From an uncultured Mediterranea sp. (GTDB taxonomy: Bacteria > Bacteroidota > Bacteroidia > Bacteroidales > Bacteroidaceae): DNA of 64,000 bases. The notes beneath the pieces were generated by a model that had not been told where the DNA came from, searched no databases, and worked only from the letters and a program-made list of their open reading frames with translations. The stretch covers positions 235,465 to 299,464 of the forward strand of contig NZ_CABUOL010000002.1 of the NCBI RefSeq assembly GCF_902493215.1, given 5' to 3'. The stretch's first letter is position 1. Every line of letters begins with the position of its first letter. This document shows positions 9,123 through 18,859 of this stretch, one piece after another. A program made the translations under genes and the position numbers.

Positions 9123-11981
9123 TCAGCGGGCCGTGCAGGCTATGCGCTTGCCGTCGGCCTGTACGGCATAGACGGCTGCACCGTCCAGCGGGATGGTGGA
9201 AGGAACGGTGAACTGGAAGAAGTTGGAGAAGTAGAGCAATTTGCCGTCTTTCCTTACCTCGAAAGCCACGGCTTCGTCGCCGTCGGTGATGCTCACCTGC
9301 TGGCCGGAGAGGCTGCAGCCTACTTCCTTGGTTATCTTCACGTTGTCCTGGAACTGCGTGTAGTAGCCCACGTCGCCCACCTTGTAATCATCGATGCCTA
9401 CGTCGCCGTTCTTGCGGTCTTCCAGATAGTAGAAGGCATGTTTCGGGGCAGGGAATTGAGACATGAAGTCCTTGGCTTCCTTTATCATGGCCTCCGTCAC
9501 GCGGTAGTTCCACGTGCCGTATTGCTCGATGGTAGCGTCCACCGGCTCAAAGAAGCCCCACATTTCGAAGAAGTCCGTCAGATTTTCGTTGGCAGCCTGG
9601 CTGGCCTTCATGGCAAACTTCAGTTGGGCAGCTCCGGGGTCAGATTCGACGATGCGGTCTTCGCGCAGGAGCTTGAAGAGTGTCTGCCAGAAGTCTTTCT
9701 TGTAGCCGCAACGGTGGTAGTAGTTCCACAATTGCCAGTTCATGCGCATGTGTACTTCTGTGTCCTCGTTCTGATGAGTAGCGCTTCCCATGTTCCACCA
9801 TCCTTGGTGCTTCTCACAACGGGCGGTAGCGAGGGCACTCAGTTCGCTGCCGCGCGAACAATACTTGCCCAGCTTGTAGAGGATATAGTTCGAGAAAAGG
9901 TTGTTGGACGACTCGGTGGAGCCCGGCCAGTTGATGGCACGCTGGTGGATGTGGCCAATCTCATGTGCGGGTCCCCAGGCATTGTCCTTGGCGGCCATGA
10001 CGTTGTCTTTCAGCAGGATGTTGTCCAGGTAGGTGTAAACGAAGGCGATGCGGTAGTCAGACGCCCACATGTAGCTGCCTTCGGGAGAGATGGCGAACAG
10101 GTGGTTGTTGACCTGCGAGGGGCGTACGTCTTCGACGCCCATCAGTTCCTGTTCCCAGCCGATGATGTCGTCCCACAGGTTGATGGCCGAAAGGATGTCG
10201 GTGGGAACGGCCTGCTTCATCTGTTCGCGGTGGAAGTAGAACATGATGCGTTCGCCGCGCACGCAGAAGTACTTGTAGGTGGCCTTGCCGATGAGTTCCT
10301 GATACTTTTCATTGGTCTGATGCTTCTTCAGGTCGAAGAAACCGCTCACTTTTCCGCTGCCGGGAGCGATGTGGACAGTGATGGGGAGGGAGTTCTCGTC
10401 CGTCAGGTCGGCGGTGTACATCAGGAAGAGCATGCCTTTGCGGCTGAAGCCCACCTTGTTGACTCCTTCCTGCAGGAAGCGCGTCTCGCCGCTGGCGGCT
10501 GTCTGTACGTAGTTCTTGCTGCCGTCGCTGGTTTCTTCTTCACCGATGCACTGGACGGAGAGGGAATTGCCGTGCGTGTCGCCCACGAGAATCACTACCG
10601 AGTCGCCGGCTTCCACGTAGATGCCGGTAGGGTTGTCCAGGTTGCTGTAACGTTTGGTCATCAGCTTTTCGGCCCATTCTTCCACGTTGCTGTAGGGCTG
10701 GTAGGACTGGATGCGGAATTCCTTTTCCCACGGGTCGTAGGTGTCGTTGCGCAGCATGGTGGCCAGCGAGGCGAAGTAGGTGGGCAGGGCATTGATCTGC
10801 TCGTTGGTGGCGTCTTCCTTCACCTGGGTACAGGTGAGGTCGGTGAAGACGGTGAGCAGCTGCTTGTCCAGTACCTTTTCGTTGTTTTTCCGGTAGAATT
10901 CTATTTCGTCGCAGCTGACGAAGCCTCCCAGACCCGACTTGACACTGAACTTCACTTTGGTTACCTTGGAGAGTGTGTTCTTGAAGTCTATCCGGCTGGC
11001 CGCATTCTGCATCTTGAAGTCGTAGCTGCCTTGCAACTGGTATTCGGGTTCGCTTTCTGTGGCCGTATAGATATCCACCTCGCCGAAGTTGCCGTTTCCG
11101 CTACGGGTGTAGTAGATGAGATAGTCGAGGTCGGGCTTCTGGTCGAAGAAGTATTCCAGCGTGACGGGGAAAGCTGCCTGCTGGTTCCAGATGGAGTGGT
11201 AGGGCTGCCCGTCGGCCCCGAACTTCCCGTCGAAACTGTTCTCGATGTCTTGGCCCGGCTGGTGTTCGCTGGCCTTTCCACCGGTGGGCGTCACCTTGAT
11301 ATCATTTTCTACAGTTACATCACTGACGTTGGCACTTTTGGCTTCCTGAATTACTGTGCACGTAGTTACTACATCCGTATATTCCGTTCCAGTATAGGTG
11401 AAAGTGGCGCTTCGTTCTTCGAATAGAGAGTTAGGGTCTACTGTATAAATATAACTTTTGTCTGTTAATGCACGGGTCGCCGGGGCGTCATGTATCCAGT
11501 CGCAATTTACAGATAGGGTTGTTGTATATTCAATGTTGGAGGTGACGGTTATTGTTAATGGACCTCCGGTTGCAGGTATGGTTGGGACATCTTGTTTTAT
11601 TAAGATAGCCGGACCATACCCCAACTGTCGTACTTGAATGCTATAATTTTCAACACTTGAGTTTACTGTTATGGTTGCTGTTCGGATATCAGGTTCTTCA
11701 CTGGCTTGTATGCTGACCAGGATTCCTGATACTTTTGAAGAAGAACAATCTTGATCAACCAGACACCATGTCTGGTCTGACTTTACACTCCATTCGGATG
11801 CTTTTAAATTTGTTGTAACAGGAATGACTACAGATGTTCCTTCTTGTTCAAAGTCTTGATGTAGATATTGTTCTTCAATTGAAAAAAGCGGGGTACCTAT
11901 GGAGGGGTCTTTTTCATTGTTGCATGAAATAAACCATAACATTGTACATAGGCATACTGTCAGGAAGAATGGAACTCTCAT
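9123..11981 (-). CDS. M60-like zinc metallopeptidase lipoprotein with BACON domains
   Basis: A secreted lipoprotein protease resembling the BT4244 type, which cuts O-glycosylated mucin-like proteins. The lipobox ends at Cys20 (WFISC). Two BACON-like repeats span about residues 30-120 and 125-215. A discoidin/F5-8-type sugar-binding region follows at about 230-365. The peptidase core carries HEIGH at 673-677 with the further metal ligand Glu690 (WPGSTE), the M60 pattern HExxH...E. The 952 residues suit the family. It has its own promoter (12034) after a terminator, so it is not obligatorily co-transcribed with susCD. The first 225 codons are clearly AT-richer than the rest, with the change at the end of the second BACON domain. 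Confidence 0.9.
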   Translation of the reverse strand: MRVPFFLTVCLCTMLWFISCNNEKDPSIGTPLFSIEEQYLHQDFEQEGTSVVIPVTTNLKASEWSVKSDQTWCLVDQDCSSSKVSGILVSIQASEEPDIRTATITVNSSVENYSIQVRQLGYGPAILIKQDVPTIPATGGPLTITVTSNIEYTTTLSVNCDWIHDAPATRALTDKSYIYTVDPNSLFEERSATFTYTGTEYTDVVTTCTVIQEAKSANVSDVTVENDIKVTPTGGKASEHQPGQDIENSFDGKFGADGQPYHSIWNQQAAFPVTLEYFFDQKPDLDYLIYYTRSGNGNFGEVDIYTATESEPEYQLQGSYDFKMQNAASRIDFKNTLSKVTKVKFSVKSGLGGFVSCDEIEFYRKNNEKVLDKQLLTVFTDLTCTQVKEDATNEQINALPTYFASLATMLRNDTYDPWEKEFRIQSYQPYSNVEEWAEKLMTKRYSNLDNPTGIYVEAGDSVVILVGDTHGNSLSVQCIGEEETSDGSKNYVQTAASGETRFLQEGVNKVGFSRKGMLFLMYTADLTDENSLPITVHIAPGSGKVSGFFDLKKHQTNEKYQELIGKATYKYFCVRGERIMFYFHREQMKQAVPTDILSAINLWDDIIGWEQELMGVEDVRPSQVNNHLFAISPEGSYMWASDYRIAFVYTYLDNILLKDNVMAAKDNAWGPAHEIGHIHQRAINWPGSTESSNNLFSNYILYKLGKYCSRGSELSALATARCEKHQGWWNMGSATHQNEDTEVHMRMNWQLWNYYHRCGYKKDFWQTLFKLLREDRIVESDPGAAQLKFAMKASQAANENLTDFFEMWGFFEPVDATIEQYGTWNYRVTEAMIKEAKDFMSQFPAPKHAFYYLEDRKNGDVGIDDYKVGDVGYYTQFQDNVKITKEVGCSLSGQQVSITDGDEAVAFEVRKDGKLLYFSNFFQFTVPSTIPLDGAAVYAVQADGKRIACTAR

Positions 11982-12033
11982 AGTTTTTTAGTGGGGTTTA
12001 AGGGTTGATAATAAAAAATACAGCTGCACAGGG

Positions 12034-12041
12034 CAAAGATA
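12034..12041 (-). promoter_or_regulatory. Likely -7 promoter element for the M60 peptidase
   Basis: TATCTTTG on the minus strand, 52 bp before the ATG at 11981 and just downstream of the susCD-operon terminator. No clear -33 TTTG is seen. Confidence 0.55.
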
Positions 12042-12072
12042 TGAAAAAATGGATACTTTGTTCATTTAATGT

Positions 12073-12112
12073 GGAAAAAGGAGAGGAAATTGATTATATA
12101 TTTCCTCTCCTT
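12073..12112 (-). terminator. Terminator of the second susCD operon
   Basis: A perfect 12-bp stem (12078-12089 with 12101-12112) and 11-nt loop. On the minus strand the stem is followed by five U. It closes the SusC-SusD-DUF1735 operon ahead of the M60 promoter. Confidence 0.85.
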
Positions 12113-12186
12113 CGCTCATTTTTAGTAAATCTGTTTATTTTATTATGATAAAAGGCTATTCTGCCTTTCAAAGGTTAGAAGAATTG

Positions 12187-13554
12187 TTATTTACCAAAAA
12201 TTTGCATTTCACCACAGTTCCAGAATTGTCCTGTGCATACATTTCCTGCATTACTTTCAGTTACAGAAAAACGTATATAAGTAAAAGATTCACTTGAAGA
12301 GAACACATTTGAATCATATTCCTCATCACCGGTTGTAAATGAGTTTGCAACCTCTCCTATTTCTTTCCAAGTATTACCATCATTTCCTGCATAGATTATT
12401 GTTTTGGTGGGTGCACCATTCGCATTCTCAAATCGTGTCCAGAAATTATATGCAAAATGATTGATTGGGTTGGACAATTTGAAATCAATGTAATGTCCAT
12501 AAATTGCATCAATTACAGAGCTGGTATAGTTAGAATGCCAATGGAGACCGCTTCCTCTACCATCGAACAATCCAGCTAACCCGGTTCCATCTCCGTTTAC
12601 TGTAGCATTCGAAGATAGCATATCGAGGGAAAGTGGTATTTGGGTCAATTCACTTCTTGGAATTGTATAGTTAATACCTACGATGCAACTCGATTTGGCC
12701 TCGTCGACTGCAAAATTGGGATTAGATGTTCCAGAAATCTTCAATGGTATGGCTTGTTGTCCCCATATTAATTTGGACTTATCTAAAGTTATCGTTACAG
12801 TTGCATGGTTAGAACCATTTTGGAAGGGCGTTATTTCTATTGTATATGAATCTTCTGCAGCCATTTTTAAGTTTTTCTTGTTTGCAGTGTTATATTCGTC
12901 CAGAATTCCTTCATCTACTGTAACCTGACAATCCAAATCCCATTGACTTACAATGGGCATTAGGATGGATTGTGTGATCGTTGTTGTCCCTTCACTGTCT
13001 GTAATGTCGTCTGTGGAGATGAAGCCACTGTTCTCGAAACCTACAGTGAGGGTTTGAACGCTGGGTATAATAAATGCATAACGTTTTTCTGCATTAATGG
13101 AGTCAGAGCCATTATACAGTTCAAATGGAATGACGTAGGTTGCATCTGTTCCACTATTTTGTTCAATTTGTTCGGCTATCAATGAAACATTTACTGTTTT
13201 ATATAAATCTGCTGCTCCAAATTCTATAGTTTCATTGCTGAAAGTGTAACATGTTCCTGGTAATGCTTTATAGTTTACGCCTTCTGCTGCGTTATATGCA
13301 GCAAGGCTGGCATCACTCATTATTCCAATATCGGTGGATGCTGTAGCTCCTAAAGCTGATCCGGATTTGTTTACAGTAAGTTGGTAGTCTGTCACTTCAC
13401 CGGTTTTATAAACAGTTAACGGTAATTCTCCACTATTTCTGAAATAGAGGATGGTACTGAAATCCGACAAGTATTCGTCCTTGCCGTCTTCACATGCAGT
13501 ATGTGTCAGCAGACAGCCTGTGGCAAGAATCGCAAATAATATGTTTTTTTTCAT
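12187..13554 (-). CDS. DUF1735 (BT_3987-type) lipoprotein with C-terminal discoidin-like domain
   Basis: A surface lipoprotein of the kind encoded after susD in many Bacteroides PULs, probably a glycan-binding accessory protein. The lipobox ends at Cys21 (LTHTAC). Two DUF1735-like segments can be seen, about residues 25-165 and 185-300, each with the ...YN.AEG/NKKN...LP pattern. The C-terminal 140 residues (GLFDGRGSGLHWHSNY ... IRFSVTESN) look like an F5/8-type C fold. It ends the operon, 33 bp after susD. No catalytic motif is seen. Confidence 0.8.
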   Translation of the reverse strand: MKKNILFAILATGCLLTHTACEDGKDEYLSDFSTILYFRNSGELPLTVYKTGEVTDYQLTVNKSGSALGATASTDIGIMSDASLAAYNAAEGVNYKALPGTCYTFSNETIEFGAADLYKTVNVSLIAEQIEQNSGTDATYVIPFELYNGSDSINAEKRYAFIIPSVQTLTVGFENSGFISTDDITDSEGTTTITQSILMPIVSQWDLDCQVTVDEGILDEYNTANKKNLKMAAEDSYTIEITPFQNGSNHATVTITLDKSKLIWGQQAIPLKISGTSNPNFAVDEAKSSCIVGINYTIPRSELTQIPLSLDMLSSNATVNGDGTGLAGLFDGRGSGLHWHSNYTSSVIDAIYGHYIDFKLSNPINHFAYNFWTRFENANGAPTKTIIYAGNDGNTWKEIGEVANSFTTGDEEYDSNVFSSSESFTYIRFSVTESNAGNVCTGQFWNCGEMQIFGK

Positions 13555-13587
13555 ATGAATTCGTTGTTTGATTATTAGTATTCTATA

Positions 13588-15498
13588 TTACCAACCATAG
13601 TTTTGTGTCAGCATTTTATTACGATCCAATTCGCGTTGAGAGAACGGATACAGATAATGGTTGTCCTTAAATACGCGTGTTTCAAATACGGTACGCTTCC
13701 AGAAATCTACAGGAGTTACGTTTGTTGCATCATCTTTCCCAAGCGGGCATTCTGCATTCATGCCATACATGGGACCGCCATCTGTTTCTTTGGCAATCAT
13801 CCAAGTACGCGTATCGTAGTAGCGATGACGTTCAAAAGCAAGTTCGACACGACGTTCCTTGCGGCAAAGTTCTATTAATTCTTCAGTGGTAGCATTGGGA
13901 TAGACTTCCGTGATGGGAACTAAGCCGGCACGATCACGCAGGTCTGCCCATTTGTCCATTGCTAATTGTTCATATCCTCCAGGAAGAGTAATTCCCCGTT
14001 TTTTGCATTCCAAAACGGATTCGATGAAGTTCAAATACATTTCGCCAAGGCGGAATACGGGGAAAGTAATGTTACCCCAGTTTCCGGATGCTGAGTTTAA
14101 ACGATGGTCATAGAAACGATTGACCAGATAACCCGATTTCGGATAGTCGTGACTCTTGTTTCCATTGCCTCCTTTGGCAAAAGAAATCATGGTAGATTGT
14201 TGGTCATGCAGCCAGTAGTTTCCACTAAAGAATACAGTCACATAAAAGCGTGGCTCACGATTTTTATACATGTTGGGTGCTTCTACATCGTAGTTGGTAA
14301 ACTTGCTCCAGCCGGTTGCCGGATATTCCCATACGCTTAATTGCATTTCTGTGGCTACGTCATATCCTGATTGGCTATCCGCAATAGGATTTCCATCAGC
14401 ATCGTATCCTGTAATGGGATATCGGCCGTTGTTCATTGCATAAGCATCTACTTGTTGTTGTGTTGGGCCTACTGCACCATAAGCAGTACCTGCCACACCT
14501 GTTGGCACAGTGCCTACTCCCCAGCTGAAGCGGTTATTGTAGCGGTCTGTCCAAATGAGTTCGCTGTTCCAATTCACATTGGTGATACCTACATAATCTT
14601 CATAGGGATTGCCATTGCCCGCACGATATAGTTCATATTGAGGATTGTCCAATAGCACCTTAGCGGCTTCTGCGGCTTTCAACCATTTGTTTGCATCATA
14701 TTGCTGGGGAAATAACTCAGCGCCCGACAAGTCTGGAAATTCACTGGTCGTCGGATTTTTTACATTCCGATAAAGTGTGTTCCCATTGAACAAATCACGT
14801 GCAGAGTAGAGTAATAGTCTTGAGATGACTGCTTGACAGGTACCCTTGGTTGCCAGTCCGTATTCCAATTCTTCATAAGAAGATTGGATCGCATCGCTAT
14901 TGGCACATTCTGTCATTTCGCTGACTACGTAGTCTACGCATTGTTCCCATGTGTTACGTGGACGGTAAAGCGATTCTGTTGAGGCTGAAAAATCTAGTAG
15001 TTCATCTCCTAACAAGAATATAGGACCGTAATCGCACATCATTAAAAAATAATAGTAGGCGCGAGCAAAACGGGCTTGCCAATAGTATAGATCGAGATCT
15101 TTTTGCGTAGCTAAGGGGTCACTGCATTTATGAACGTTCTGCATTAAAATGTTGCATTCACGGATTCCTTTATAATATTTATCCATACTGTAATAGGGTA
15201 CCGTTGATGCATTCCAAGAGCCAAAATTGATGTTACGGTATTGACGGTCGTAAGCGATGGTACATTCATCTGATGCGCCTAGGTAAGGTTCATTGTCCCC
15301 GATGTATCCCCCATTAAAGTTGGGTAAAAATGACATGGCATTTAACCAATATTGTTTGGTCGTATTCCGATTTTCCCAAATTTTCTCGAAAGTGAGCATC
15401 TCATCTTCTTGTCTGTCTAGGAAGTCTTCGCATGAAGTTAAAGTCAGAGTACTTGCAGCGAAGCATAGCATATAGAATGATTTAAAATTAATCTTCAT
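13588..15498 (-). CDS. SusD/RagB-family nutrient-binding lipoprotein
   Basis: The ligand-binding lid of the second PUL. The lipobox ends at Cys23 (LTLTSC), followed by EDFLDRQ. The C-terminal SusD signature ELCRKERRVELAFERHRYYD is present as LCRKERRVELAFERHR. It has 636 residues. It sits 21 bp after susC and 33 bp before the DUF1735 gene. Base composition is AT-rich like the rest of this operon. Confidence 0.95.
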   Translation of the reverse strand: MKINFKSFYMLCFAASTLTLTSCEDFLDRQEDEMLTFEKIWENRNTTKQYWLNAMSFLPNFNGGYIGDNEPYLGASDECTIAYDRQYRNINFGSWNASTVPYYSMDKYYKGIRECNILMQNVHKCSDPLATQKDLDLYYWQARFARAYYYFLMMCDYGPIFLLGDELLDFSASTESLYRPRNTWEQCVDYVVSEMTECANSDAIQSSYEELEYGLATKGTCQAVISRLLLYSARDLFNGNTLYRNVKNPTTSEFPDLSGAELFPQQYDANKWLKAAEAAKVLLDNPQYELYRAGNGNPYEDYVGITNVNWNSELIWTDRYNNRFSWGVGTVPTGVAGTAYGAVGPTQQQVDAYAMNNGRYPITGYDADGNPIADSQSGYDVATEMQLSVWEYPATGWSKFTNYDVEAPNMYKNREPRFYVTVFFSGNYWLHDQQSTMISFAKGGNGNKSHDYPKSGYLVNRFYDHRLNSASGNWGNITFPVFRLGEMYLNFIESVLECKKRGITLPGGYEQLAMDKWADLRDRAGLVPITEVYPNATTEELIELCRKERRVELAFERHRYYDTRTWMIAKETDGGPMYGMNAECPLGKDDATNVTPVDFWKRTVFETRVFKDNHYLYPFSQRELDRNKMLTQNYGW

Positions 15499-15519
15499 AA
15501 GTGTTTATATTATCTATGT

Positions 15520-18500
15520 TTAGAAATTTGCGTTAAATCCGATAGAGAACATTCGATTAAGCGGATATCCTGAACCGTCTGATGAACCTTTTTCTGGATC
15601 CCATAATTTGAATGGACTGAATTGTAAAAGGTTATTTCCTGCGGCATAGAATCTTAGGCTTTTAATGAAACTCTTTTGTAATAGAGACTTAGGCAGAGAG
15701 TATCCAATCTCAATGCTTTTTAAACGAAGGAATGAACCATCCCGTAACCACCAAGTAGAAGATTGGCTGTTGTTGGAAGCGCCGGCTCCACCGCTACCCA
15801 TGCTGAGGCGTGGATAGGTGACATTTGCGTTCTGTTCGGGAGTATTGGTCGACATCCATACGTTGCCATATATATCTTCATTAATGGCTGCACGTTCCAT
15901 ATTTCCTGATGAGAAGGGGGTGCGAATAGAAGAACCGTTCAGGAAGAAGCTGGTACGTGCAACTCCTTGGAAGAAGATATTGAAATCCCAGTTCTTGTAT
16001 TGTGCTGTGCCACCAAAACCATAGGTGATTTCCGGTAGATTGGTATAACCGATTGCTATCTGGTCTTGTGGGTCAATCTGACCATCACCATTGATATCCT
16101 GATATTTGATGTCACCTACACGATATTCACCAAAATTCTGTACAGGACTGTTGTCTATTTCTTCTTGGCTTTCAAATAAGCCGATTGCAACTAATCCAAA
16201 TGGTTGCAGTGAACTTCCGCTTCCGAAAGGTTTGCCAGTCCTATTTTGATACTTATATTCCCAGTCGGGCTCGTCATTATTCAGTAATTCATTTCTGTTG
16301 AATGTGAAATTTCCTCGTGCTGTCAACATTAAATCCTTGTTTACCTGGTGAGTATATTCTACCGTAGCATCAAAACCTTGGTTCAAGGTCTCTCCGATGT
16401 TTACATAAGGAATAGTGGAGACACCAACTATGGCAGGTAGTCCTGCACGTTGCAGGAAGATACCACTACGCTCTTCGCGGAAATAATCTGCCTGTACACG
16501 TACCTTGTTGAATAATGAGAATTCAATACCGGCATTTATTTTCAATGCTTCTTCCCATGATACATTAAGATTTTCAACTTCACCGATACGGATACCAGTT
16601 CCGCCTTGACTACCGGTGCTACCGTAATACCAGCTGCCGCTGTTTACAATGGTTGATTCATATACCCATCTTCTTTGTCCACCGATATCGTCGTTACCGA
16701 CTTTACCGTAGGATGCTTTTAATTTCAACATGTCTATAACTTTGGTTGCTGGTTGGAACCATTTTTCATTGGACATCATCCAGCCGATAGCTACAGCAGG
16801 GAAGAAACCAAAACGGTGTCCACGTGCAAAGTTCTCAGAACCATTGTATCCCAAGTTCACTTCTGCAAAATAAGTGTCTTTGAAGGCATAAGTTGCACGT
16901 CCTGCTAAACCTTGGTTTTTGTAGGGTAAGGCATCATCTCCACTGCCAGCTTGGGTATTGGTGTGGATCTTTTGGTTGTACAACAATAAGGCTCCTACGC
17001 GATGGATATCATTGAAAACTCGGTTGTAGGTCAATGAGCCTTCCAGATAGCGGGTCATGGTGCCACTACGTCCGATTAGGAATGACAATGTTTCGTCTCC
17101 GGTGTGTACAGGATCCCAAATGCCGTCGCCATTATTGTCATCATAGATTAAACTGCCGTCTTCGGCACGACCGCGTGCATGGTAGAAACTTTCAACTTTG
17201 TTACGGCGTTGCAATGTCGTGTTCCATGCGTCCCAAGAGAATTTAATGTTTGCGCTTAAACCTTTTAATGGTTCCCAAAGTGCCCCGATATCTTGGGTTA
17301 CGCCAATTAATGATTGGGCCGAGTTCCAGAATTGTTCACGATACCCTGAATGTGCCAGCATGTTCCATGGATTATAACCGGAGTCTGTGGAAGGACCGGA
17401 CAATGTTCCATCGGAATATTGTACAGGGAAAGCGTTCGGAGAAGTCATGAATGTATAGGACCAGATGTCGGCGTCTGTATCACCAAATCCAGGGCCAAAT
17501 GATTTTTCATAAATGTTGGCCAAATTGAAGTTTACGACCGTACTTTTGGTAAGGTTCAAATCGACATTGGCTCTAAAATTGAATTTGTTGTAGCGGATGG
17601 ACGGATTGTAGCCATAAATGTTGCCTGCATTCTTATAAATGGAGCTTTCATTATAAAAAGCACCGGATACGTAATACTTGACAATGTCACTACCACCTGT
17701 GATATTCAGATTAACACGTTGGTTGCTTGCCATATCATCGAACAGAGCATCGAACCAATCCACGTTAGGATAGAGGTCGGGATCTGCGTTCGTCCGGTAT
17801 TTTTCGATTTCTTCAGGTGAATAGTATTGGCTGCCGTATGCCTCATTGTACAATTCGGCCCATTCTGCCGAACCTAACATTTGAGGTCGTTTTGTTGGTT
17901 GGGTAAAGCCAAATTCTGTACGTACATTGACTTGTGGCTTTCCGACGGCACCTTTTTTGGTTGTGATAAGGATTACACCGTTGGCTCCTCGTACACCATA
18001 TACGGCAGATGCAGATGCGTCTTTTAGGATGGAGAAGGATGCAATATCATCTGTATCTACTAAATCCAAGTCACGTTCGATGCCATCGACCAGTACTAGA
18101 GGGGTAGATGTGCCTTTAAAAGAGGATACGCCTCGGATATAGAAATCTGCTGCGCTGTTTTTGCCGGGTTCACCGGAACGGCTCATAGCAACGATACCTG
18201 ATAACTGACCGGCTAATGCGTTTGATATGGATGAACCGGGAACAGTCAGTTTGGTAACGTCCAATGTGGAGATTGCGCCGACTACACTTTCTTTTTTTTG
18301 GCTTCCGTAGCCGACTACTACTACTTCATCAAGGACTTCCGTATCAGGCTGCAATACAATATTAATCGTTTTTTGTCCCGTAATGGCTACTTCTTGTTTT
18401 TTATAGCCGATATAAGAGAATTCCAATACCCCACCTATACCTTCTACGGTAATGGAGTATTTACCATTGACATCGGTTACAGCTCCTGTTGTACTGTTCC

Positions 18501-18714
18501 TTAAATAGACTGTAGCACCAATGGCCGGTTCATTGGTATCACCGGTAAGAATGGTACCTGTAATGGTCTGTTTTTGCTGTTGTAAAATAGTTGTAACTGT
18601 TTCGCTTGCGCCTGTCCTATTTTCAGGAAGTGCGAAAAGTGTACTCGGAGATAATAGCAATGACAAGACCATGCATTTTACGCATTGTTCTTTTTTACAA
18701 ATAAATAGATTCAT
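15520..18714 (-). CDS. SusC/RagA-family TonB-dependent receptor
   Basis: TonB-dependent importer of the second PUL, about 1064 residues. The ATG at 18714 is chosen; the frame also allows GTG 18720. A long signal peptide (about 1-30, ending LFALP) is followed by a carboxypeptidase-like domain (TITGTILTGDTNEPAIGATV), the DEVVVVGYG segment, and the plug with DGIERD...FSILKDASASAVYGVRGANG. The barrel ends in FNANF. It is the first gene of a three-gene operon (susC-susD-DUF1735). No sigma/anti-sigma pair or hybrid two-component gene, the usual local regulators, lies next to it. Confidence 0.95.
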   Translation of the reverse strand: MNLFICKKEQCVKCMVLSLLLSPSTLFALPENRTGASETVTTILQQQKQTITGTILTGDTNEPAIGATVYLRNSTTGAVTDVNGKYSITVEGIGGVLEFSYIGYKKQEVAITGQKTINIVLQPDTEVLDEVVVVGYGSQKKESVVGAISTLDVTKLTVPGSSISNALAGQLSGIVAMSRSGEPGKNSAADFYIRGVSSFKGTSTPLVLVDGIERDLDLVDTDDIASFSILKDASASAVYGVRGANGVILITTKKGAVGKPQVNVRTEFGFTQPTKRPQMLGSAEWAELYNEAYGSQYYSPEEIEKYRTNADPDLYPNVDWFDALFDDMASNQRVNLNITGGSDIVKYYVSGAFYNESSIYKNAGNIYGYNPSIRYNKFNFRANVDLNLTKSTVVNFNLANIYEKSFGPGFGDTDADIWSYTFMTSPNAFPVQYSDGTLSGPSTDSGYNPWNMLAHSGYREQFWNSAQSLIGVTQDIGALWEPLKGLSANIKFSWDAWNTTLQRRNKVESFYHARGRAEDGSLIYDDNNGDGIWDPVHTGDETLSFLIGRSGTMTRYLEGSLTYNRVFNDIHRVGALLLYNQKIHTNTQAGSGDDALPYKNQGLAGRATYAFKDTYFAEVNLGYNGSENFARGHRFGFFPAVAIGWMMSNEKWFQPATKVIDMLKLKASYGKVGNDDIGGQRRWVYESTIVNSGSWYYGSTGSQGGTGIRIGEVENLNVSWEEALKINAGIEFSLFNKVRVQADYFREERSGIFLQRAGLPAIVGVSTIPYVNIGETLNQGFDATVEYTHQVNKDLMLTARGNFTFNRNELLNNDEPDWEYKYQNRTGKPFGSGSSLQPFGLVAIGLFESQEEIDNSPVQNFGEYRVGDIKYQDINGDGQIDPQDQIAIGYTNLPEITYGFGGTAQYKNWDFNIFFQGVARTSFFLNGSSIRTPFSSGNMERAAINEDIYGNVWMSTNTPEQNANVTYPRLSMGSGGAGASNNSQSSTWWLRDGSFLRLKSIEIGYSLPKSLLQKSFIKSLRFYAAGNNLLQFSPFKLWDPEKGSSDGSGYPLNRMFSIGFNANF

Positions 18715-18851
18715 TTGCACATTGTTGATTTTAGGGTTGAATTTAATGAGTGAATTTTTTATAAATGATAGTTCCTTTTTTTATAAAAGGAATTTTTCCT
18801 AAGTGAAAATAGCTGTTTTCTTTCATAGATGTATGATTTAATTAGATGCTG

Positions 18852-18859
18852 CAAATATA
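18852..18859 (-). promoter_or_regulatory. Likely -7 promoter element for the second susC
   Basis: TATATTTG on the minus strand fits the consensus. It predicts a leader of about 130 nt before the ATG at 18714. No -33 TTTG is seen at the usual spacing. Confidence 0.45.

Noticed and set aside
8979..11426. 815-codon open frame on the plus strand
   Set aside because: It is antisense to the M60 gene, whose HEIGH zinc motif and domain order prove the minus-strand reading; its translation is Val/Gly/Leu-rich with no family features.
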